Of a stretch of DNA of 64,000 bases, positions 19,371-30,852 are shown piece by piece (position 1 is the stretch's first letter; every line of letters begins with the position of its first letter). The translations under genes and the position numbers were made by a program. The notes below the pieces were generated by a model. The model worked only from the letters and a program-made list of their open reading frames with translations. It made no database searches and had not been told where the DNA came from. This DNA is from Psychrosphaera algicola (GTDB taxonomy: Bacteria > Pseudomonadota > Gammaproteobacteria > Enterobacterales > Alteromonadaceae): contig NZ_JAQOMS010000002.1 in the NCBI RefSeq assembly GCF_028401425.1, positions 3,720,001 to 3,784,000 of the forward strand. Reading direction: 5' to 3'.

Positions 19371-21121
19371 TTATTGGTTCACGAGTGCGAGTTGATTGGC
19401 AAAGACTTGATCTCGGCCACCGTGCTTAGCACCATAAAGAGCGTCATCGGCAAGCTGAATGAGATCTTCAAGTCTTACGGCTTTGACATTTTTACCATTA
19501 ATATGAGAATCATGAGTACCAGCAACGCCGATGCTTGCGGTGACATATAAAGTCTCGCCACCATAATAAATGGCGCTAGAACTCACTGCGACTCGAAGTT
19601 TTTCTGCCAGTAGAATACCTTCTTTTTGATTTGTATCAGGCAGCAATAATATAAACTCTTCCCCCCAACGAGCCAAAATATCGCCACGGCGGGCTGTTCT
19701 ATCTAGAACTTTCGCTATGTGACTCAAAACCAAATCTCCAGTTGCATGTCCGTACCTGTCATTTAGCGACTTAAATTTATCAATGTCGAGCAATACAGCT
19801 GTGACGTCTTTTTCTCGTGCCGCAATCGCTGCCAAAGTGGTGCAATAGCCTCTCTGAATCCTCGACGATTGTTTAGTGAGGTTAGTTCGTCAGTACGAGC
19901 ATTTTCTTCGGCGATAATTTTATCTCGCTGTGCCGTCCTAAATCGTTCAGCAAGTAAAATGGCCAATAATATACCCTCTAACGCCATACCGACTTCAATC
20001 GCTTTAAAAGTAAAGTCGTTGTAAGGCAAGATGCCAGCGACAGCAGAAGTGCTGATCCCAATGCATGAGGCAGCCGTTACAGATGCGAAGAAAAACAAGT
20101 TTGCCGAAGCTATGTTATTTTTTACTGCTTTGAAGCCCATAATAATAAATAAAAAGGCAAATGATGAATTAAGTGCAAATGCCAGTATCATCGAAATTTG
20201 GAGATTATTAAACAACGCCCCAATTAACATTCCAATAGGTATACTGCTTGCTACCCAAACCACAAATTTATTTAGTTTTGGCGCATACATTTTGGTTTTT
20301 AACGTTGTCCTCGCAAAGTGCAACCCAAATACACTGTAAGTAATCATCAAGGAGATATCCATCCAGTCTTGATATAACGGACCCAAATTAGGTGTGAATA
20401 TGGTATGCAGTTGTCCTGTATAGGACAAGCTGTTAAAGACAAATCCAGTTAGATACAGTGCATATAACCCAAATTCATTTTGCCTAATTTTGACAAATAA
20501 AATGAAATTATATGCCGCTAGAGCAAACATCAATCCATAAATTAAACCATATTCATATGCCGTACTAATGTCACGTTGAATCGCTTGTTGAACCTCATCA
20601 AGCCTGATTGGTATAACCATAGGGCCTTTAGATTCAACTCTGATAAAAATCTCAGAATAACCAACTTCAAATCCAGTCTCAAACGCAAATACTCGATATT
20701 GCATCGGTCTTTCTTCATAAGGAATGCCGTCGCCCCCACTAACCGCACTTAAGGTTTTGCTGTTGTGGACAATATACGTGTCAACGTAGTCCAACCAAGG
20801 TGTTTCGATAGCTAAGGCGGTAATTTAAATCTAAATGAGCGGGGCGATATATCCTTGTTTTCAACCATACTGTTGGTACCCCTAGACCAAAGGTGAGGGA
20901 GCTCCCAGTACTTTTTTTACATTGCCTTGGGTAAAACGTAATTTCGCTTGTTCAAGGGTTAACCGTTGCCCGTCTATTTCTTGGAAATAGCTGACATTTT
21001 TGCCAATGGCGCCTGAATTAAAACGGTCGAGGTGAATTGTTTCTTCGGAAGTTGCTGAAAAACTAATGAGAATTAAAAGTAGCACTAGGATAGCATTCGA
21101 TATTTGTTGAAAAACAAACAT
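19371..21121 (-). CDS. 7TMR-DISM diguanylate cyclase, frameshifted
   Basis: The protein has a signal peptide, a periplasmic DISMED2-type domain (WLKTRI...PWLDYVDTYIVH), seven membrane helices (about 20530-19960) and a C-terminal GGDEF domain (DELTSLNNRRGF, LLDIDKFKSLNDRYGHATGD). It should make c-di-GMP in response to an outside ligand. The signature loop reads RWGEEF, one Gly short of RWGGEEF, inside a run of six G. The frame breaks near 20890, between 20880 and 20795, and near 19820. The start ATG is taken at 21121 (MFVFQQISNAILVLL). About 580 residues once corrected. Confidence 0.85.
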
Positions 21122-21303
21122 AATGTTTACTGCCTCGAATGTCGGTACTAATTTAAATGGGTGTCTAAATTTTAGAATAAAAAACTGTAATATGCAGTAA
21201 TAAATCAACATTTAACCTTACTTCATAACACTTCGACGGGGTTACAAAGTTTATTCTGTTAAATGTTTGAGGTTTTATAATGTTAAGTTTTTGGTTATGT
21301 GTA

Positions 21304-21992
21304 TTATTTCTCGTGCATTTTTAAGGCGTCAATTATCTTGTTGGCGTTGGCAATGTACTTTTCATTCTGCGCATTTTTATAACATACCATAGCTTCATCC
21401 GCTTCGTAGATAGGCTGCTCTTTGTTGTAGTAAGGAAGGTGTCTTTCCCTATTTTGTGCTGCGCTGCAATAAGGTCAGGAAGGTATGCCACGATTGCATC
21501 TACACGTTCTCTTTTAAGCATTTTCAGCACAAGTTCGTCTGTGTTAAGTTCAACGTAATTTGCAAAAATTCGGTTCCGAATATTACCAAAACCTAGGCCG
21601 CGCTTTAACGCAATATTTTTGTCGGCTAAAGATTGGTTTAGTAACGCTTTATTTTTAACTAATATGTACGCGTATATAGTCTTCAGTGGCTTACTCTGGA
21701 TGAACCTTTCCTTGTTAGGCATCTGGGCGGTACTGGCTGGAAAAATACAATTTACAAGTTTACGCTCAAACATTTGGTCTGCCCGAGCCATAGGTACAAA
21801 ATCCAATGTTGAATCTTCTAGTTGTCGGATAAAGTTCATATAGTCGTTTGATAATTTTGAATTTACGTCAATAGCGCCGGGAATAATTCCAATGGTAACT
21901 TTTGTGACTGCATAGGATTTGAAAGACAGCAAAACCGCGCACATCAATGTGCACACGAGGAAAGTTAAGTCCGTTTTGTTTAGCCGCGTCAT
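21304..21992 (-). CDS. Periplasmic solute-binding-like protein, frameshifted near the end
   Basis: A signal peptide (ends about SYAV) precedes a family 3-type binding-protein fold: PGAIDVNSKLSNDYMNFIRQ, VDAIVAYLPDLIAA. No transporter genes lie next to it, so it may sense rather than feed a transporter; similar lone proteins often sit beside cyclic-di-GMP genes, as here. The frame breaks near 21433; adding one T gives the tail YYNKEQPIYEADEAMVCY and a stop at 21306-21304. ATG 21992 is preferred to GTG 22001. About 230 residues; ligand unknown. Confidence 0.65.
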
Positions 21993-22338
21993 TATTACCA
22001 CTCTTGAAGCTCTGAATTCTTATTCAAGCAAATTGGGGATTAATATGCCAATTTAAAAAACTATAACTTATTAAATATTTGTTTGTCGCTTTATTTTAGC
22101 TCTGTAAAATAAATTTATCTATGGAGATAATTTGTAACCTAAATTTCAATTGTTTGCTAAAATTCTCAATTATAAGTGCATTAAGGTGTTAAGAAAGCGT
22201 TAAAAATCAGTTAGTCTTAATTCCTTAAAAAAGGTAATGTTATGATCAAACCAAGTTCAATGCATTATTAATGCTTTGCTTCTTTAAGTGACATTAATAG
22301 AATTGCTCAAAGGTAATAACCATTTACAATAGGATTGT

Positions 22339-23878
22339 ATGTCAAGTTCTTCCACTGCGTCTTTTGACCGAGTTTTTGCATTAGTTTCGGTTGTTATTTT
22401 AGCCGTTTTAATGTGGTTTTCTGCGTCTTTATATTTTGAAAATGATATTAAAAAGACGTTAGTAAGAGAAGCCCAATCGGGTATTGAAAAGTTAGACATC
22501 ATTATTTCAGAAGTCGCCGAGACTCTGCATCAGTTAAACAACATACCCGAACAAGATTGCAGCAAAGATTTACTAATTCAAATGCGTCGAGAGTTGTTTA
22601 AATCTAACTTTATAAATGACATAGGATTTATACGCAATGGCAAGTTGGTTTGCACAACAGGCTTAGGCGTCTTAGACAATCCGATAGATGCTGCTGATTC
22701 TGACTATGTGAGTTTAAACGGTTTTGAAGTTTCAGTTAACCATAATATTGCGCTATTTGATAACCTGTATTTAGCCAGTATCGCCCGCTTAAAATCTTAT
22801 AACGCGGTTATTAGAGATGAGTCTCTAAATGGCTTAGTGGACAACCAATTTCATTGGCAGTTGGTATATCAAGATAATGGAAAAAACATTCACATTGTCG
22901 GTGAAAAAGGCATATTTCAGCCTGATAATTTGTCCACCTATTCTAATTTTGGTTGCAGTAAAAAGCACCTTATTGTATAGGCTTGTTAAGTGACAAAGGT
23001 CAGCTATATAAACATTATCATCAAAGTCTTAATTTAACCTACCTACTTATTATTTGCTTATCGTTAATGTTTTACGTGTTAATTAGAAAACAATTACGTA
23101 AATATCGCTCAATAAAATCAAGAATTAGGCGTGGATTTGGCAATGATGCATTTTATTGCCTTTACCAACCAATAGTTGAATTACGCTCAGGCAAGATTGT
23201 TGGGTGTGAAGTTTTGGCTCGATATAAAGATATTCAGGGGATGTGTATCCTGATGAATTTATACCGCTAATTAACAAATTGGAGCTTACCTTAGTCATTT
23301 ACTGAAAAAGTTATTTTAGAAACGCTTAGAGATGTAGAGTTGATTGCCCCAGAATTGAAAGGGTTTAAATTTAACATCAATTTTTTTGCTAAAGATATAT
23401 CTAGTTCACAAGTGTTGGAAATCCTTAAATTACCCGAATTGTTAGAGTCAAAGGTGCAGCTCGTTATTGAGATCACAGAAGATGAAAAACTGTCGACTCG
23501 AAGCAGTGCTAAAGCGCTTAAAAACTTTCTGATAAAGGCTTTTTAATTGCCGTAGATGACTTTGGTACTGGCTATTCAAACCTTAAGCAATTACGAGACA
23601 TTAGCTGCGATACACTGAAAATAGACCGCAGTTTTATCAGTGAAATGGAAGATGGTTCAATCCGTTCAACATTAATACCTCATATTGTGGATATTGCAAA
23701 ACAGCTGAACTTAAAAATCGTCGCCGAGGGCGTTGAAAATGAAATGCAACGTTCAGCATTATTAGATGAAGGTGTGGAGTTTGCCCAGGGCTGGTTATTT
23801 GGTAAAGCGATGCCAATGGCAGAGTTGTTGGCATTAATAAAAAAGCAAAAGCAAAAGCAAGAGCAAGAGCAAGCTTAG
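22339..23878 (+). CDS. CSS-motif EAL-domain c-di-GMP phosphodiesterase, frameshifted
   Basis: The layout is an N-terminal helix, a periplasmic CSS-type redox domain with two Cys (EQDCSKDLL and GKLVCTTG), a second helix near 23040-23090, then an EAL domain. The EAL motif reads EVL with the catalytic Glu kept. Other catalytic segments are present: NINFFAKD, IEITEDE, AVDDFGTGYSN, LKIDRSFI, AEGVE and QGWLFGKA. It should hydrolyse c-di-GMP. The frame breaks near 22950, 23240, 23300 and 23535. The C-terminus ends in a KQKQKQEQEQ tract from a hexamer-like DNA repeat (about 23840-23873). About 510 residues once corrected. Confidence 0.87.
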
Positions 23879-23919
23879 GTTGTAGCCTTAATTAGAATAT
23901 TCGGATGACGCTTAGACAT

Positions 23920-23956
23920 AAAAAAACCAGATATAAGTTTTTATATCTGGTTTTTA
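23920..23956. terminator. Bidirectional terminator between the EAL gene and mscS
   Basis: A run of seven A, CCAGATATAA, a short loop, TTATATCTGG and TTTTT form a stem of about 15 bp including A-T pairs. T runs occur on both strands, so it serves both converging genes. Confidence 0.9.
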
Positions 23957-23988
23957 TTTACGGTCTGAATACAAGACAATGTATGTTA

Positions 23989-24807
23989 TCAGTCGTTTTT
24001 ATGAACGTGAACATCCATTTGTGGGTAAGGGATGCCGATTTCAGCTTCATCTAGAGCGATTTTAATTTGTTCAGTAAGATCGAATTTTACTGTCCAAAAA
24101 TCAGCTGTATTTGTCCAAGGCCTAACAACGAAGTTAACAGAAGAATCTGCAAGTTCAGCGACAGCAATTGTTGGAGCTGGGTCAGCTAATACTTTCTCAT
24201 GACTTGTTACGATATCAGTTAGAAGCTTTTTAGTAACTTTAAGATCAGCGTCATAGCTTACGCCAATTACCATATCTACACGACGGGTAGCTTCACGTGA
24301 ATAGTTAACAATTGCGCCGCCTGTGATTGTAGAGTTAGGGACGATAACAACTTTGTTGTCACCGGTTTTAAATATAGTTGAAAATATTTCAATTTTTACA
24401 ATGCTACCAGCTACGCCAGCCGCTTCGACAAAGTCACCCGCTTTAAATGGTTTTAAAATGATGATAAGAACACCAGATGCGAAGTTTGACAACGAGTCTT
24501 TTAGCGCTAAACCAATGGCTAAACCAGCCGCACCTAAGATAGCGATAAAGGACGTTGTTTGTACACCAATTTGCGACAGCGCCATTAGCACAACCGCCAC
24601 TAAGACGAGTGCATAAACCAAGCTACCTAAAAAGCCACTTACAGCTTTATCTACATTCTTTTTCTTTAACGCTTTTTCTAGCAAACCACTAATTGCACGA
24701 GCAATCATTTTACCAACGATAAAAATCGCTATGGCATAAGCTAGCTGAATACCAGATTCAACTATTTGATCTGAGTTATTTGAAAACCAATTAACTACTT
24801 GTTCCAT
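23989..24807 (-). CDS. mscS: Small-conductance mechanosensitive channel MscS
   Basis: The 272 residues match the length of MscS (about 286 in E. coli). Three membrane helices lie within residues 15-125. The pore helix GAAGLAIGLALKDSLSNFASG is nearly canonical, and the beta domain follows with PFKAGDFVEAAGVAGSIVKIEIFST and VPNSTITGGAIVNYSR. It vents solutes on hypo-osmotic shock. The frame is intact. It lies 53 bp downstream of the DUF4384 gene on the same strand and may share its transcript. Confidence 0.95.
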   Translation of the reverse strand: MEQVVNWFSNNSDQIVESGIQLAYAIAIFIVGKMIARAISGLLEKALKKKNVDKAVSGFLGSLVYALVLVAVVLMALSQIGVQTTSFIAILGAAGLAIGLALKDSLSNFASGVLIIILKPFKAGDFVEAAGVAGSIVKIEIFSTIFKTGDNKVVIVPNSTITGGAIVNYSREATRRVDMVIGVSYDADLKVTKKLLTDIVTSHEKVLADPAPTIAVAELADSSVNFVVRPWTNTADFWTVKFDLTEQIKIALDEAEIGIPYPQMDVHVHKND

Positions 24808-24859
24808 GAAACTTCCTCTTAAAAATTAAACTTAATAATATGATTTGAATATGACAACG

Positions 24860-26423
24860 CTATGGCATTGATCCATAGGTCGTAAACTTTAGTACGGCTT
24901 CCGCTACTTTATTCGTATTTATCGCGTTTTCAAAGACGTGGGTATTAAATTGACTGTTTTTCGTCAATTTTGCACTCTTCTTTAGATTTACATCGCGAAT
25001 TGTCGAAGTATTGTCGGTAATCACTGGCTTGTCACTTTTTATTTGTGTGCCTAGTCTTTTTTGTTGCTCAGGTTTATTTGATCTTGATTTTCTAACTAAA
25101 CCTCGTGTTTTCCTCGCAACCTGTGAAAACGAGCCGTTAATGAGGTAATAAGTCCCATCAAATTGCGTAGTTGGCAGCTTGTCGTCTGGGTAGTCGAGTG
25201 TGCCGAACGCTTGAATCGATTCACTGCCATAGGGGCTGTCACGTCAAACTGACCGATATCAACCCAACGGTTAATTTGTTCAACTCCGAGGTAGTGAATG
25301 AATTTCTGATTATCGCTACTGTCATTTAAATCCACTAAATATGACTGTGACTTTTGACTATTCTGGCTGTGACCTACGAGATAAAAATAGCCAGGATGCG
25401 AAAGCTTTACCAGTAACTTAACGGTTTGGCCTTTTTCAAATAGCAAATCTCGGGAACCTTTATTTGTTTTAATCTGGATCTTGAAGTCATTGCCAATTAT
25501 ATGTTCTTTAATGAGTTGTTGGTCAAACTCTAATGATTTAGGTAGGTAATCTAAATTGGCAATTGCGCCTAATGTCAATTGCTGGCTATTGGCATGGACA
25601 ATTTGTTTGTTTTTTTCTTTAACTAGGGCAATTAAGTTGTTTTGAATGTTGATGTGCTTTTCATTATACGAATAGTTTCCTGTTAGCTCGTAAAAAGCAT
25701 AGTCTCGGTCAGAAATAACATCTAGATGCGAAATTATTTTTGCCCTGAGTGTTCTAGAAAATGGCGTAACTTCTAACGATTCAATTGGGGTGAATGGTTT
25801 CACAAATATACGACGGTATTGTTTTAACGGAGTTGCAATCGCAATAGCGAGTTCGTCGATATTGGAAGGTCTACTTTGAATATTAGCCAAAGCGCTATTA
25901 ATTTGTGGCTCACTCACAATAGGGCTGCCAATGGGGGTATTTGGTGCGAGTAGTTCATAAACGACAACGATTGTTTTGAGCTGTTCATGAAGCAATAACA
26001 GCTGCTGTAATTGTGCAAACTTGTCGTTACCTAATGACTTTTTAGTCAGTTCCCAGAGTTCATCAATTTGACGAATCAGCCGAGTTATTTTGGCCGCATA
26101 AAGTTCAGCCTGTGCTTCGCCAAGCTCTACGGTGCAGTGATGTTCGTTATTAACCCGTAAACAATCGTTTTGAGTCCCCATAATCTGCAGTTGCGATGAC
26201 AATTTGCTGGTTAGTCGATAGTAATTTGCTGTTTGAGTGCTTCGCTCAACGTGCGTTTTAGTTTCTACGTAGACGTACAGATTTTGCTGTAAATCAGATA
26301 AAGCGAGCTGTTTTGCCTGCGCCAAAGATTTGTCGACCCCGAGCCCCATATAAGACATTGCCATTAATGATTGACAAAAAACGACATTAACAGGGCCGCT
26401 AATATAGAAATGTTTTTTGACAT
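24860..26423 (-). CDS. Exported LPP20-like/DUF4384 protein, frameshifted
   Basis: A signal peptide (MSKNISILAALLMSFF, recovered after adding one T in a T6 run near 26410) precedes an LPP20-like N-terminal domain (GVDKSLAQAKQLALSDLQQNL) and a C-terminal DUF4384 domain (FEKGQTVKLLVKLSHPGYFYL). The frame breaks at G4 25232-25235; with one base added the domain completes as GSESIQAFGTLDYP and runs to TAG 24862-24860. DUF4384 is often linked to caspase-like proteases in bacteria, and such a gene starts 313 bp away on the other strand. About 520 residues; function unknown. Confidence 0.72.
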
Positions 26424-26736
26424 TTAAATGCCCTCATTAAATTTTGTTGCTTTTTATCAACCGTTTATACCATCGACTTGCGTTTGTAAATCGACCTAAG
26501 CTCGTTCGATGTTAGCGTATTAGTGTAAACACTGTATTGCAAACTTTAGGCCTAATTTACATCGGCATAAAGATTGCTTTTGTACTTAATAAATAATTTG
26601 TACTTAATTAATAATTTGTACTTAATTAATAAATCGATTGGTCATAAAACCAATAGGCTCATTTCGATAGTCGACAAACTTTAAAATTAAGTTGGCTGGT
26701 ACAGTAATAGGTGATGGAGATTGCGTGGGAAATAAA
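26424..26736. promoter_or_regulatory. Divergent promoter region between the DUF4384 and caspase genes
   Basis: The 313 bases separate two outward-facing start codons and must carry both promoters. No convincing -35/-10 pair stands out. The main structure is the set of three 18-bp direct repeats at 26579-26632. Confidence 0.5.
26579..26632. repeat. Three 18-bp direct repeats in a divergent promoter
   Basis: TTTGTACTTAATTAATAA occurs head to tail at 26597-26614 and 26615-26632, and with one mismatch at 26579-26596. Each copy contains the palindromic TTAATTAA core or a variant. They may be an iterated operator, or slippage in AT-rich DNA. Confidence 0.75.
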
Positions 26737-28727
26737 ATGATTAACCAGTTAGCTATCTTTATTTTTGCTTGTTTGTTGATGCAAACGGATTCTCTTGCTG
26801 GATCAAAAATAGAAAAAATCGCGCTGGTGATTGGCAATGCGAATTACGACGACTCTGATTTGAAATTAGACAATCCGATAAATGACAGTGTGGCAATGAG
26901 TCGCAAGCTTACCGATCTTGGTTTCCAAACTCATCTAATCCACAACACGAATAAAGGGGCGTTTGAATCAAAGTTTGCAGAGTTTATCGCTGATATTAAT
27001 GTTTTGAAGGCGAAAAACGACAATGTTGTAGTAACTGTGTTTTATGCGGGTCATGGTGTTCAGCTAAACAGAGTGAATTATTTAGTGCCTGTTGATACGC
27101 AATTGATGCAAAAAGAAGAATTGAATAACCGTGATATCGAACAGCAATTTATCTCAATGCAATGGGTGACCGAACAGCTAGAACAACAAAATAACTTATT
27201 GAATATTGTGATCTTAGATGCCTGCCGGGATTTACCCTTCACCTCACTAAATAGCAAAGTGGGCGGTTGGACTGAAATTGTGAAACCGAACTTTTTGTGG
27301 CTTTTGGAACCGGTCCTAGTGAACAATCTCTTGACGGAAAACGAAATGAAAACAGCGTTTATGTCTCTGCTATTTTGTCCCATATCGACTCCCCGGGCAT
27401 AAATTTATCACAGTTGTTTCAACGGGTTAGGCTGGACGTAATGGAGGAAACTGAGGGGTTTCAAGTTCCTCAAGAATCAAATCGGTCGGTTTACGATTTT
27501 AGCTTCAGTCAAACCCAATCTAGCAGTAGCCAGTTTTACATTGCCTTTTTAATTGCCATTGTCGGTGTTTTGGCGCTGGGGCTATTGCTCTTATGTAAAC
27601 TAAAGGTATTTTCTGAATTTAATCCTTTGCAAACATCTAAATATAGATTGGCCAGTGTCGCTGTATTTACCTTGGTGGTTGGTGGTTTTACATTAACTCA
27701 ATTTATCGATTCATCAGGGACAATTGAGCAGTATTTCAAAAAGTTAGCGGTGTCACTTAATACCAAAAGTGATGGGGAAAATGGGGCTATAAATGGATCT
27801 GAAATTGACGCAGGAACTTTTGATAAAAAAGAGCAAACAAAACCACTGAGCAGATGAGCGCTGCACAAACGCCTGCTGAATATACTGTAATTGAATCAAA
27901 TGAAATGGCAATCAATGCAGACCGAGGGTTGAAAAGAGTTGCACCAAAAAGCGTCGCATTCGGTAATAAACCTAGCGTGTTAGATGAATTTGAAGCTAAC
28001 AGGACAGAACAAACCAACAAACAAATTGTAGAATCAATGTTAAGGGCAATGGTTCGGTTTGAAGGCGGTTCATTAGAACTCGGGTCTAATCAATTTGGCA
28101 AAGAATCAAAGCCTGTCATAGTCACCTCAGTTGAGGCTTTTTCGATAATGTCCCATGAAGTAACAAATGAAATGTATCTACTTTGTGTAGACAGTGAGTC
28201 ATGTGTCTTAGACTCAGTGAAACGTTCGTCACTTGATGCTCTGCGTCCTGTCGAGTCAGTCAGTTATGAACAAATAACAAAACAATTTATACCTTGGCTT
28301 AATGGCCTATCTGATATCAAATTTCGATTACCTACAGAATTAGAGTGGGAATATGCTGCCAAGTTTGGGGTGGATGACCCATTTAATGAAAAATTACTTT
28401 TAGGTGAAATAGAAGCCAATTGTGCCGATTGTTTTGGTAAAAGCTTTGGACGTAGAACCGCGCCGGTTATGAGTTATTCACCTTCAATATCAGGGGTATT
28501 TGACTTACTTGGAAATGTCAGTGAGTGGACAGCAAGTTGCTGGACCCCGAATTACCAGCAGCAATATTATGGCGACCTCTGACCGAACATCAACAATTGC
28601 TCAAATGTCGTGATCAGGGGGCGCTTGGCACCAAAAAATGAAAAACATCTCTAGTACGGGCCGTGAGAAAATGGCCAAGAGCAGAAAAAGCGGCACCATT
28701 GGTTTTCGCTTGGCATTGTCGTTTTAG
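26737..28727 (+). CDS. Membrane-anchored caspase-FGE (sulfatase-modifying factor) fusion, frameshifted
   Basis: The corrected protein has about 660 residues. A signal peptide (MINQLAIFIFACLLMQ) leads into a caspase-like peptidase C14 domain (KIALVIGNANYDDSDL; catalytic His in FYAGHGVQ, catalytic Cys in ILDACRD). Two membrane helices follow (about 27540-27710), then an FGE/SUMF1-type domain (GGSLELGS, SHEVTNEMYLLC, RLPTELEWEYAA, DLLGNVSEW, GFRLALSF). Breaks lie in T5 at 27292-27296, A4 near 27841 and G5 near 28620. ATG 26737 is preferred to the TTG at 26692. FGE domains in such fusions usually lack oxidase activity and may bind ligands or sugars. Confidence 0.82.
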
Positions 28728-28859
28728 TTCTCTTTAACATTGCGTTTCAAAGTCTAAAGTTGAAGGTATTTAGCTAATAAAAAATAGTCGGATTGGTTTT
28801 TGTCTCGTTACCTGCCAAAATAGTGACATACGTTTAATCGATATAACTGTATAGAGCGA

Positions 28860-30784
28860 TTGAAATTAATGCTTAAATTTGTGTTGCAGATAATGTCAGC
28901 TTTTACTTTGTTAATTGTTAGTTCAGTTGCTTATAGTCAAAACTCGCCTTTTGTTGACGATGACAAAGTGGTCGTTGTTGGCTCTATTGACGCCTTAGAA
29001 ATTGAGCAGATGCCAGCAAAGTTTGCTGACTTTTCCGCCATGATTAGCTATATCGATTCACAGCAGGACGAAAAGCCAAAGCGTGTATTACAGTCAATAA
29101 TCCGGTTTTTGGAGGAGAGTTCGTCACTTTCCCCAGAACAAAAAAGGTGCTACTGACACATAAAGCCCAGCTTCAAAAACATTTAGCTATGCCTCATAAA
29201 GCCATTGCAACTATGGCTGAAATACATCAATTAGAGCCCAACTTAGACAATACCGAAAAACAACAATATGCAAGTGAACTCGCCGAATTATATCAACAGG
29301 TAGGGAATTATTATCACGCCATTGAATATACTCAGGCGGCTTTTAACTTTGCGATCTCAAATCAAAATGTGCGTGATGCGGTTATGTTCGGTCAGAGGCT
29401 AGCCAGCTATTTTTATTCTTAAATGACCTAGACTATAAGCACAATCTTGGGTCGCCAAGGCAGAAAACTTGGCTGTTAAACAGGGAAATAACATAACTAA
29501 GATTGTCTTCTATTTAGAAAAGGCTCGTTGGCATAAAGAAAACCGAGAGTACTTTTTAGCAGAAGTCGCCGCCAAAAGTGCAATAAACATTGCATCTCAC
29601 TTATCTCTGCCAAATATTGCACGCGAAGCGTCTCTTTTGTTAGTTGATGTCTTATTAATCGAGCGTAAATTTTCAACTGTTGAGCCATTGTTACAATCAT
29701 TATTTGACCAAGCGCATGCCATTCGTGACCGAGCTGCACAATTTGAGGTAGTGATAGCAATTGTCGAATTACAGCTTAAACAGAAGAAAATTGAAGAAGC
29801 ACAGCACTTTTGGACAATGGCGAAACAATTACAACGATTTGCCTATTCAATGCCAAATGCACAAAAGCTAAATAACCAATTGATAGGGCAACGAGTTCAG
29901 ATATTAATGGCGCAGGAAAAATGGCAGCAGGCGCAAAGTGAAATTGTCCAAATACCATATCAAAATAATGTTCAATGGTATGCCCGATACATGTCCATAT
30001 TATTCAATGTTAACGACAACATAGACATTACCGCAGAGCTTGCGGCGTACGTAGAGTTATCAATAGAACAAGCGACTCAGGCAAAACTACAAAAAATAGC
30101 ATACGAATCAAAATTGTTAGCGATAAGCAAAGAAAATTTACAACAGCAGTTGGCGTTAACCCAAGTTAACGCCGACAATACGATTAACAAACTTCGCCGT
30201 TTAATCGATGCGAAGTCAAATTTAGTCACCGCCTTGTTTGTCATCCTTATCGTTTGTTTAATAACGATTTATATTAGGCATTTTAAGCCTACAAACTTAC
30301 TCATTGCTGATAGTTTAACTGGCCTGCCCACCATTAATGGGTTGCCTGATATTACTGAACCATTATTTTTGCAACAAACACCATTTTCGTTTTTGTTATT
30401 CGACCTAGATAATTTTGCGCAGCTCAATGAAAGCCAAGGGTTATCAGGTGGAGATCAAGTTTTACAACAAATGGTCGCGGCTTTAACCTTATTACTGCCG
30501 CCAAATTGTATTTTAGGGCGATTACAAGGTGATACTTTTTTGTTGTCGCCACCGATTTTGACCGTCAACAAGCAAAAATATTGGCCGACCGAATTAGATT
30601 GCAGTTGCATAAATGTGACGCTTCCATACAATCAAATAAGTTGGGATTAACAGCGTGTGTCGTTGTAGCTGAATCTTGTGAGTTTTCAGATATTAGTCAA
30701 ATGATAACGGCGACCAAAACACACTTGAAACAAATCCAAGCAACGGCGGTTGATAAGACTGTCGTTTTTGAAAGTAACTGTTAG
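28860..30784 (+). CDS. TPR protein with a membrane helix and a degenerate GGDEF domain, frameshifted
   Basis: An export signal (MLKFVLQIMSAFTLLIVSS) is followed by helical TPR-like repeats to about 30180, one membrane helix (LVTALFVILIVCLITIYI) and a GGDEF-fold domain (ADSLTGLPTINGLP, FDLDNFAQLNESQGLSGGD). The signature loop is QGDTF instead of GGDEF, so cyclase activity is unlikely and a regulatory role is probable. Breaks lie near 29145, 29420, 29450 and 30590. The start is TTG 28860 or ATG 28869; no clear RBS decides. About 640 residues once corrected. It lies 69 bp before parC. Confidence 0.75.
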
Positions 30785-30852
30785 AATTCTATTCAACTGA
30801 CTTGCGCTAAACTCGGATATCGCCGAATTATAATAATAAAAGGGTAATACGA

